Assembly (NCBI GenBank): GCA_028686145.1
Contig: JAQUCQ010000173.1
Span: 1-7,078 of the forward strand
DNA length: 7,078 nt
From: Desulfuromonadaceae bacterium
GTDB taxonomy: Bacteria; Desulfobacterota; Desulfuromonadia; Geobacterales; Pseudopelobacteraceae
Direction of reading: 5' to 3'
In this document: piece by piece, positions 1 through 4,893 of the stretch
Numbering within the stretch: position 1 is the stretch's first letter
Layout: each line of letters starts with the position of its first letter
Program-made: the position numbers and the translations under genes
The notes under the pieces: generated by a model
What the model saw: the letters and a program-made list of their open reading frames with translations, nothing else
The model's database searches: none
Told to the model about the DNA's origin: nothing

Positions 1-442
1 CATGCTCTACGGACACGTCGAAAGCACTGCCGACCGGGTTGCACATATGGAGATGCTGCGGACCATGCAGGATGAAACCGGCGGTTTCCAAGCCTTTATC
101 CCTCTGGCGTTCCAAGCTGAAAACTCTGACCTGAAACTGGACATTAAGGGGACCTCCGGTATCGATGACCTTAAGACCTTGGCAATCGCGCGGGTTTACC
201 TCGATAATTTTGACCATATCAAAGCCTACTGGATCATGCTGGGTGAGAAGATTGCCCAGGTTTCACTGTCTTTTGGGGTTAACGATCTGGACGGCACCGT
301 AGTCGAAGAGAAGATCGGCCATGATGCCGGAGCCCAAAGTCCGCAATCACTGACAAAAGAAGGCATTATCCGCCTCATCAAAAATGCCGGAAAGGTCCCC
401 GTTGAACGTGATACGCTGTATCACCCTATTCGCAGTTATTGA
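1..442 (+). CDS. mqnE: Aminodeoxyfutalosine synthase MqnE, C-terminal part (5' truncated by window)
   Basis: This is the last 146 residues of a radical-SAM enzyme of the futalosine route to menaquinone. The family joins 3-[(1-carboxyvinyl)oxy]benzoate to the adenosine of SAM, giving aminofutalosine in the cytosol. Recognition rests on family-typical stretches: QDETGGFQAFIPLAF (about residues 24-38 of the fragment), YLDNFDHIKAYWIMLG (about 67-82) and DLDGTVVEEKIGHDAGA (about 96-112). The radical-SAM CxxxCxxC cluster site should lie upstream, outside the window. The ATG at position 2 is internal (family pattern ...MLYGH), not the start. Family members are about 360-390 residues, so more than half is missing. 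The TGA stop at 440-442 overlaps the start of the next gene. Family assignment is confident; the pathway role is family knowledge. Confidence 0.95.
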   Translation, partial: MLYGHVESTADRVAHMEMLRTMQDETGGFQAFIPLAFQAENSDLKLDIKGTSGIDDLKTLAIARVYLDNFDHIKAYWIMLGEKIAQVSLSFGVNDLDGTVVEEKIGHDAGAQSPQSLTKEGIIRLIKNAGKVPVERDTLYHPIRSY

Positions 443-1608
443 TGTACTCCCTGACGCCATCCCTGGATACCGGTGATGCACTCAGCACCCTTGACCGCCT
501 GCTCGTTGCCGATATCAACCCAGATCATTTTCATGGTGCCATCCATCACCTGCAACGCCGTTTTGCCAACTACGCCGCCACCTGCCCGGCACCGTTCATT
601 GCTCCTGGTTTGGTCGTCACGCCCGAGATCCGCCGGCAATCCGAGATGTACCTGCCAATTGCCGAGATAACTAAAATCTTCAACCGGCTTTATTGCGCCA
701 CTCTGAATTACCCCCCTATCTTATCTAGTTCCCCTTTTCATAATGCACTGAGCTGGGCAGATACTTTTGTCGACTTGCCACCGCAAATGCAGTTCAGCAT
801 AAATCCTTCCACCTTTCTGGAACACCTGCTCAACGAACGAAACCTGTTGACGATGTTTTTGTTTGCTTCCTTCCTTCCGCGCCGCTTCTATGGCGGTTTC
901 AGGCGGTATATCGGGCAGGCAGTATTCATCCGGAAATGGCTTTTAGAACGGAAAAATCCAGCAGTTCGCTGTCTGGATGCTGCCTGCGGCACCGGGGAAG
1001 ATAGTTATGGCCTGGCCACACTGTTGCTTGAACGCGGATTTGATCGGAAGGAGATACAGATCGAAAGCTGGACGATTGACCCATTAGAGGTCTGGGCTGC
1101 TGCGCATTGCAGCTTTCCGCATGACCGGCAACGAGAAACGCGGTTCCGGGAAGAAACCACTGGCCTCTTTGAACAAGGTTATGAAGCGCGCATCTGTTTC
1201 CGCTGTGTCAATCTAACAAATCCGCGGGCAGTGGAACCATTTGATTTGATCCTGTGCAACGGCTTGCTGGGAGGTCCGCTTTTTCACGAAGCACATCTTG
1301 TAAAAAATATAGTTGCCAATCTGGCCGGAATGCTTGCACCGGGTGGAATCCTACTGGCAGCCGACAGCTTCCACGCCGGCTGGAAACAACACTATCCGCA
1401 GCAGATGCTGCGGATAGTGTTTGAAGCGAATGGTTTGCATACATTTTTAGCAGGAGAGGGGATCGGCGGGCTAAAACCCGGCACGGACAGTCCGGATTTG
1501 TGCGTTAACGAACTCAATTTTTCAACAATTGACAGGCCGTCTATTTCTTGCGTAGAACACCGACGTGGCGTCCTGGCATCACCATCTTCCCACCAGGGCC
1601 AATCCTGA
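442..1608 (+). CDS. CheR-like SAM-dependent methyltransferase, target unknown
   Basis: This is a 388-residue protein with a class I methyltransferase fold in its second half. The SAM-binding motif I is CLDAACGTGEDSYGLA (residues 177-192). It is followed by an acidic strand end TIDP (211-214), a motif FDLILCNGLLGG (267-278) and LAPGGILLAAD (298-308). The AACGTGE/YSLA-like and FDLILCxN-like patterns resemble CheR chemotaxis methyltransferases, but no CheR N-terminal helical domain is obvious and no chemotaxis gene is nearby. Residues 1-170 match nothing I recognise. The ATG at 442 overlaps the mqnE stop (TGATG) with no good ribosome site before it, so translational coupling is likely. A TTG one codon earlier is an alternative start. 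Co-translation with mqnE could mean a role linked to menaquinone, but that is inference; no substrate can be named. The 3' end overlaps the convergent phosphatase gene by 30 bp. Confidence 0.8.
   Translation: MYSLTPSLDTGDALSTLDRLLVADINPDHFHGAIHHLQRRFANYAATCPAPFIAPGLVVTPEIRRQSEMYLPIAEITKIFNRLYCATLNYPPILSSSPFHNALSWADTFVDLPPQMQFSINPSTFLEHLLNERNLLTMFLFASFLPRRFYGGFRRYIGQAVFIRKWLLERKNPAVRCLDAACGTGEDSYGLATLLLERGFDRKEIQIESWTIDPLEVWAAAHCSFPHDRQRETRFREETTGLFEQGYEARICFRCVNLTNPRAVEPFDLILCNGLLGGPLFHEAHLVKNIVANLAGMLAPGGILLAADSFHAGWKQHYPQQMLRIVFEANGLHTFLAGEGIGGLKPGTDSPDLCVNELNFSTIDRPSISCVEHRRGVLASPSSHQGQS
1388..1421. repeat. Perfect 34-bp inverted repeat inside the methyltransferase gene
   Basis: Two perfectly complementary 16-base arms (1388-1403 and 1406-1421) are separated by only GA. 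The unit lies within the methyltransferase reading frame (codons for about residues 316-327) and 158 bp beyond the stop of the convergent phosphatase gene. In RNA it would form a stem of about 15 bp with a 4-base loop on either strand. On the minus strand it is followed by GTTGTTTCC, only mildly U-rich; on the plus strand by TGAAGCG. It could serve as a terminator or 3' end-stabilising hairpin for the phosphatase mRNA, or as a protein-binding site. The symmetry is seen directly; function is unknown. Confidence 0.85.
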
Positions 1609-2394
1609 CGAGTTCCCAGAAACAAGAGGTACCACCGATACCGAGTTCCTCCCCTTATTAACATGATTAGCAATGACGATGCGGCCACACAGTTCGCCGA
1701 TGGCAGCACCCAATACCACATCGCTAGCCCAGTGTTTATCTTGATACATCCGCGAGAAACCGACAAAAGTAGCGGCAGAGTAAAAGAATACTTTGGCGGC
1801 CATGCTCTCCGAGGTAGCGGCCATGATCGAAGCCATGGCAAACGAGCTGGAGGTATGCATTGAAGGCATGGAATCGTAATCGGTTTTGAAACGACCCGGC
1901 GTAAAGCTCCCCTTGTCCCCCTTAACAAAGGGTCGAGCCCTGCCGATGGCCTCTTTGAGCACAAATGTAGTTGCATCAGCCAGCAATATCGTCTCGCCAA
2001 GCATCTCACCGGTTTCTTTCCAGCGGGGGGAGTCAGCAAAGATGCCGCCGCCATAAACGGCGGCAGCAATCCCAATATGCAGAAACGGATCGCCGATCAG
2101 AGTGCCGGCATCCGTTGCCTTATCAAGCCCTCTGCTCTTGCTGCCTTGCAGCTTGGCACGAATGTCTCCATCAAAAACATAGGTGAGACCAACCGCACCG
2201 GCCACGGCCAGCGTACCGACAAATCCGTAACCATCCGTATCCACCGGCGTCTTAACAACTTCCAGCGCCTCATCACCAAGCCGCACCGCTTGTTCCTTGA
2301 AGGCCTTCGTGCTGGTGAATATATTATCTTCCGCCACCGCATTACGAGGCAATGCCATCACTACAATAGTAAAACATACCAACCAGATACGCAT
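1579..2394 (-). CDS. PAP2-family phosphatase with signal peptide
   Basis: This 271-residue protein is a PAP2 (type 2 phosphatidic acid phosphatase) family member. The three catalytic motifs are visible: KEAIGRARP (147-155, KxxxxxxRP), PSMH (177-180, usually PSGH) and SRMYQDKHWASD (214-225, SRxxxxxHxxxD), giving likely catalytic histidines H180 and H221. Residues 1-21 look like a signal peptide with an AVA/ED cleavage site. Hydrophobic stretches near 57-75, 98-120 and 199-213 suggest membrane association with the active site on the periplasmic side. Substrates in the family include lipid phosphates and undecaprenyl or lipid A phosphates; which applies here is not visible. The start at 2394 is chosen over an upstream in-frame start (2547) because it has AAGGGGG five bases before it and begins the signal peptide. 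It follows fabH, but a terminator lies between them. Confidence 0.9.
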   Translation of the reverse strand: MRIWLVCFTIVVMALPRNAVAEDNIFTSTKAFKEQAVRLGDEALEVVKTPVDTDGYGFVGTLAVAGAVGLTYVFDGDIRAKLQGSKSRGLDKATDAGTLIGDPFLHIGIAAAVYGGGIFADSPRWKETGEMLGETILLADATTFVLKEAIGRARPFVKGDKGSFTPGRFKTDYDSMPSMHTSSSFAMASIMAATSESMAAKVFFYSAATFVGFSRMYQDKHWASDVVLGAAIGELCGRIVIANHVNKGRNSVSVVPLVSGNSSGLALVGRW

Positions 2395-2425
2395 GGCTAC
2401 CCCCTTGGGATTACACTTAAACGAC

Positions 2426-2462
2426 AAGAAAAACTCCTGTCCTCGATTAAAAGAACAGGAGT
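2426..2462 (-). terminator. Intrinsic terminator downstream of fabH
   Basis: On the minus strand the arms ACTCCTGT (2455-2462) and ACAGGAGT (2433-2440) form a perfect 8-bp stem. Four further inner pairs, including wobbles, may leave a 6-base loop. It is followed directly by TTTTCTTG. It lies 58 bp past the fabH stop and 38 bp before the phosphatase start, so it probably ends fabH transcripts. Because the phosphatase has no obvious separate promoter here, it may instead act as a partial terminator or attenuator. Confidence 0.7.
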
Positions 2463-2519
2463 CATAAATTTGCTGGCAAGCTGGACAGCACTCCTCTTGC
2501 CATAGAGATTCACTGTTTA

Positions 2520-3503
2520 TCAGAAGCGGATTAACAATCCGCCCCACGTCAATCCGCCGCCAAATCCCATGGCCAGCACAAGGTGGCCCGGCTTGATCGT
2601 GCCATTACGCAGATTTTCATCCATCACCAGCGCCACCGATGCTGCAGAGGTGTTGCCACACCGGTCGAGGTTAAGCAGGAAGCGCTCTTTGGGAAACCCA
2701 CTTTTTTTGGAGATAAAATCGATCATGCGCACATTGGCCTGATGAGGAATGATGTAATCCAGATCCGTAGCAGATATGCCGGCTTTCGCGCAGAGGGTGT
2801 TGATAATGTCCGGAATGACATCCGTAGCAAATATGTAGACCTGCTTGCCGGCCATCTGGAAATAAATTTCCCGTCCCTCAATCGATTCGGGTGTAACCGG
2901 TTTGCGCGAACCGGACGAAGGGACCTGAATCAGCGGCCATCCCTTTCCGTCACTGCGCATATAGGTATGTTGAATCCCCTTTGTTGCATTACCTCCACTG
3001 CTCAAAATAGCAGCACCAGCACCGTCGCCAAAGAGCGGACAGCTGGTTTTATCGTTAAAATCGAGAATTTTTGAGTAGGTATCGGCGCCAATTGCCATGA
3101 CGGTCTTGTATTTTCCGCACTTGATAAAGTTGTCGGCAATTTCGAGCGCATAGACAAAGCTGGAGCAGACTGCGTTGACATCAAAAGCAAAAGCGTTTTT
3201 AGCGCCGATGTTCTCCTGGACGATGCAGCCGGTTGAAGGAAGGCTCATATCAGGTGTTGAGGTGCCAACGATGATGCAGTCAAGATCAGAGGCGTCAATG
3301 CCGGCGGCTTCCAATGCTTTTTTAGCGGCACCGGTGGCCAGATCAGAGGTCGCCTGGTCGGCATGAGCAAAACGCCGCTCACGGATACCGGTACGGCTGA
3401 AAATCCACTCATCCGCATTTTCAACCAGATAATCAAAATGGCTGTTCGGAATCACCCGATCCGGAAGGCATGAACCGCTACCGATAATTTTTGAAAAAAT
3501 CAT
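2520..3503 (-). CDS. fabH: Beta-ketoacyl-ACP synthase III (FabH)
   Basis: This 327-residue enzyme condenses acetyl-CoA (or another acyl-CoA) with malonyl-ACP to start type II fatty-acid synthesis in the cytosol. The catalytic triad is intact: Cys113 in NAVCSSF, His254 in PHQAN and Asn284 in GNTSAAS. The family signatures STPDMSLPSTGC (82-93), FGDGAGAAIL (158-167) and the C-terminal GFGGGLTWGG (313-322) are present, and length matches E. coli FabH closely. The ATG at 3503 is preferred over an in-frame GTG at 3515 because GGAG lies six bases before it. No fab or plsX genes flank it, so it is a stand-alone copy. Bacteria of this group often carry more than one fabH, so primer preference (acetyl versus branched or longer acyl) cannot be told from this sequence. 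Confidence 0.95.
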   Translation of the reverse strand: MIFSKIIGSGSCLPDRVIPNSHFDYLVENADEWIFSRTGIRERRFAHADQATSDLATGAAKKALEAAGIDASDLDCIIVGTSTPDMSLPSTGCIVQENIGAKNAFAFDVNAVCSSFVYALEIADNFIKCGKYKTVMAIGADTYSKILDFNDKTSCPLFGDGAGAAILSSGGNATKGIQHTYMRSDGKGWPLIQVPSSGSRKPVTPESIEGREIYFQMAGKQVYIFATDVIPDIINTLCAKAGISATDLDYIIPHQANVRMIDFISKKSGFPKERFLLNLDRCGNTSAASVALVMDENLRNGTIKPGHLVLAMGFGGGLTWGGLLIRF

Positions 3504-3516
3504 ATGTATCTCCACT

Positions 3517-3538
3517 TTCGCCTTCAGCGACGGGCGAA
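3517..3538 (-). other. Small hairpin in the fabH leader
   Basis: TTCGCC and GGCGAA arms (3517-3522 and 3533-3538) can form a 6-bp stem with a 10-base loop between the predicted -10 box and the fabH ribosome site (3510-3513). It is too short to name as a riboswitch. It might modulate translation, or be chance. Confidence 0.3.
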
Positions 3539-3563
3539 TTTCATTTTAAATAGAATCTTTTTA

Positions 3564-3593
3564 TTTATCTCACAAAATAACGCTGTTTGTCAA
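3564..3593 (-). promoter_or_regulatory. Predicted sigma-70-type promoter of fabH
   Basis: On the minus strand a perfect -35 box TTGACA (3588-3593) is followed after 18 bases by GATAAA (3564-3569, four of six matches). It lies 61 bp before the fabH start in the gap after the TM2-like gene, and the surrounding sequence is AT-rich. It implies that fabH is transcribed independently of the upstream gene. Confidence 0.6.
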
Positions 3594-3615
3594 GATCAGC
3601 ACCACATTGCGATCT
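3593..3615. repeat. Imperfect inverted repeat next to the fabH -35 box
   Basis: AGATC-A-GCA at 3593-3601 pairs with TGC-GATCT at 3608-3615, giving eight pairs with one bulged base and a 6-base loop. It touches the predicted fabH -35 box and starts two bases beyond the stop codon of the TM2-like gene. It could be a regulator binding site for fabH or a weak terminator for the upstream gene; the following bases on the minus strand (TGACAAAC) are not a U-tract. Confidence 0.4.
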
Positions 3616-3616
3616 A

Positions 3617-3937
3617 TTATTTATTTCCTGATCTGAGTATGTCTACAATTGAAAACGCCCACACCATAAAAAAGGCGGCAAGCACTGCTTTGCCAAAGCC
3701 GGATTCTCCGTCAAGTGCCTTCATCACCTCAGATGGCGTTATGCTGATCGCACCACCGGCAATCTGGGAGGCGATTACCGGAGAAAGCCCCCGCAGCAGT
3801 ACAAATAGTGCGAATAGTAATACGATGTTGACCAGTACAATAATGATCCCGCCAGCCATTTTGCGGCCAAGGTACAGCTGCCCAAGCCCCGGAAGTACAA
3901 AGGCAGAAAGCAGCAAAGCAGCCAGTTTTTTGTTCAT
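3617..3937 (-). CDS. Small TM2-like integral membrane protein
   Basis: This 106-residue protein is mostly hydrophobic. Residues 5-23 contain the PGLGQLYLG motif (16-24) typical of TM2-domain and related small membrane proteins, with a GRK turn (24-26). A second strong membrane segment spans about 28-48, a polar linker about 62-82, and a third segment about 83-101. The function of the family is unknown. The ATG at 3937 is chosen because it starts the hydrophobic domain and has AAAGGG nine bases upstream; in-frame starts further upstream (up to 3988) would add a basic N-terminus without better support. It precedes fabH by 113 bp, but the promoter before fabH suggests separate expression. No strong promoter of its own was found in 3938-4023. 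Confidence 0.75.
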   Translation of the reverse strand: MNKKLAALLLSAFVLPGLGQLYLGRKMAGGIIIVLVNIVLLFALFVLLRGLSPVIASQIAGGAISITPSEVMKALDGESGFGKAVLAAFFMVWAFSIVDILRSGNK

Positions 3938-4023
3938 AACCCGTTTCCCTTTAGTGAGACATGTACGTAGATGAATTCTCATAATCAATATTACTTGGAC
4001 AGAGTGTGCGAGACGTTTCTGTT

Positions 4024-4052
4024 TTGACTTTGCCCGAGCATTAAGGCATAGT
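4024..4052 (+). promoter_or_regulatory. Predicted sigma-70-type promoter of the yggT-family gene
   Basis: TTGACT (4024-4029, five of six) and CATAGT (4047-4052, four of six) are separated by exactly 17 bases. The leader would be about 30 bases and carries AGGAG (4076-4080) seven bases before the ATG at 4088. Confidence 0.6.
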
Positions 4053-4087
4053 TACATCGATTTTACCCTGAACTCAGGAGCACACTA

Positions 4088-4414
4088 ATGGTCCTTGTTG
4101 CAAATATACTGCTGGCCCTGGCCAAACTGGTTGAGCTGGCCAGCGGACTTCTCACTATTTACAAATACATCCTGCTGGCCAGCGTTGTTATCTCATGGGT
4201 TAACGCCGATCCCTACAACCCGCTCGTCAATTTTATCTATCGCGTTACAGACCCGATTCTGCGCCGCATTCGACGGTACATGCCTGACACCGGCATGCTG
4301 GATATTTCACCACTGGTCGCCTTTGCCGCTATCTATGTCCTGCAGATTGTCGTTTTTGATACCGCCTACGAATACCTGATAAGCGCCAGCATGACACTAA
4401 AAATGAGAGGCTAA
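4088..4414 (+). CDS. YggT-family integral membrane protein
   Basis: This 108-residue protein matches the YggT family. It has a hydrophobic N-terminal region (about 3-38) ending in SWVNADPYNPLVNFIYRVTDP (36-56). A basic ILRRIRRYMPDTG loop (57-69) and LDISPLVAFAAIYVLQIVVF (71-90) as second membrane segment follow. The DPYNP..F.Y..TDP.LRPIR..P pattern and the D-x-SP after the loop are family hallmarks. The family is broadly conserved and often sits near yggS, proC or divIVA genes; in other organisms it has been linked to osmotic stress, chloroplast division and membrane organisation. Here it stands alone with its own promoter, ribosome site AGGAG, and a strong terminator 70 bp after the stop, so it is monocistronic. 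No specific function can be assigned. Confidence 0.9.
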   Translation: MVLVANILLALAKLVELASGLLTIYKYILLASVVISWVNADPYNPLVNFIYRVTDPILRRIRRYMPDTGMLDISPLVAFAAIYVLQIVVFDTAYEYLISASMTLKMRG

Positions 4415-4477
4415 ACACGCTGAATATTACTTTCTGTTCGTGGCGACGCTGTTTTTGCTGCGCTATCTGATTTAAGC

Positions 4478-4513
4478 AAAAAAAAGCCCCGGATACTCTC
4501 CGGGGCTTTTTTT
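4478..4513. terminator. Strong bidirectional intrinsic terminator
   Basis: A perfect 8-bp stem GCCCCGGA/TCCGGGGC (4486-4493 and 4499-4506) with loop TACTC is flanked by eight A (4478-4485) and seven T (4507-4513), so the stem can extend through A-U pairs and each strand ends in a U-run. It lies between the convergent yggT-family and cold-shock genes and should end both transcripts. Confidence 0.95.
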
Positions 4514-4533
4514 GTTTTGGTACAATGTGGGCC

Positions 4534-4734
4534 TTAAATTCTTGTTACGTTCGCGGCCTGAAGCCCTTTCGGACCCTTTGTTACTTCAAAAGTTACTCTA
4601 TCGCCTTCTGCAAGGGATTTGAAACCTTCGCCTGCGATTGCGGAGAAATGGCAAAATACATCCTCGCCACCTTCCTGCTCAAGAAATCCAAAACCCTTGC
4701 TGTCATTGAACCATTTTACTGTTCCGTTTACCAT
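4534..4734 (-). CDS. Cold-shock domain protein (CspA family)
   Basis: This 66-residue protein is a single cold-shock domain that binds single-stranded RNA and DNA and typically acts as an RNA chaperone or antiterminator in the cytosol. It opens with MVNGTVKWFNDSKGFGFL, carrying the RNP1 motif KGFGFL (13-18), then RNP2 VFCHF (26-30, usually VFVHF). The C-terminal GPKGLQAANVTRI is also typical, and length is the family standard. The ATG at 4734 is chosen over an upstream in-frame start (4812) because it begins the conserved domain and has AGGAGA nine bases upstream. It has its own promoter and leader hairpin and a strong terminator 27 bp after the stop. Whether it is cold-induced or constitutive cannot be told; the short leader (about 55 bases) is unlike the long leader of E. 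coli cspA. Confidence 0.95.
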   Translation of the reverse strand: MVNGTVKWFNDSKGFGFLEQEGGEDVFCHFSAIAGEGFKSLAEGDRVTFEVTKGPKGLQAANVTRI

Positions 4735-4769
4735 GTGCTTACTTCTCCTGATTCTTCTTAATGATTTTA

Positions 4770-4787
4770 TTCGGAAAGCATTCCGAA
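4770..4787 (-). repeat. 7-bp hairpin in the cold-shock gene leader
   Basis: TTCGGAA (4770-4776) and TTCCGAA (4781-4787) are perfectly complementary around AGCA. With the predicted promoter at 4796-4824, transcription would start about here, so the hairpin would sit at the very 5' end of the mRNA. It could protect the message from 5' decay or respond to temperature. Symmetry is seen; function is inferred. Confidence 0.6.
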
Positions 4788-4795
4788 CTTTATGT

Positions 4796-4824
4796 ACCAT
4801 AACGTGTCGCATAAACTAAGTCAA
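4796..4824 (-). promoter_or_regulatory. Predicted sigma-70-type promoter of the cold-shock gene
   Basis: On the minus strand TTGACT (4819-4824) and TATGGT (4796-4801) are separated by exactly 17 bases. The stretch just upstream (4825-4862) is strongly AT-rich, as in an UP element, and includes a small symmetric site ATGTT-TT-AACAT at 4837-4848 that could bind a regulator. It lies between the miaA stop and the cold-shock gene, so the latter need not depend on the uvrC-miaA transcript. Confidence 0.65.
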
Positions 4825-4893
4825 GCAAATTAAATCATGTTTTAACATTTTGTATATATTTTGCTATACGATAGCTTACTGAAAATCGGAAGA

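Noticed and set aside
2043..2065. 8-bp stem TGCCGCCG/CGGCGGCA with 7-base loop inside the phosphatase gene
   Set aside because: It is explained by Ala- and Gly-rich codons (AAAVYGGG) and has no T-run on either side; probably a coding by-product.
1392..2075. Minus-strand open frame of 227 codons across the methyltransferase and phosphatase genes
   Set aside because: It is out of frame with the clear PAP2 motifs and antisense to the methyltransferase; its composition (Arg/Leu/Pro-rich) is typical of a shadow.
2395..2547. N-terminal extension of the phosphatase frame by 51 residues
   Set aside because: The extension overlaps the fabH end and the terminator hairpin. The internal ATG at 2394 has a strong ribosome site and begins a proper signal peptide.
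3938..4023. Minus-strand promoter for the TM2-like gene (TTGATT with TACATG)
   Set aside because: Spacing is right but the -10 match is only three of six; not strong enough to list as a feature.
4863..4875. Palindrome GCTAT-ACG-ATAGC after miaA as a terminator
   Set aside because: Only five pairs, and on the minus strand it is followed by an A-rich rather than T-rich tract.
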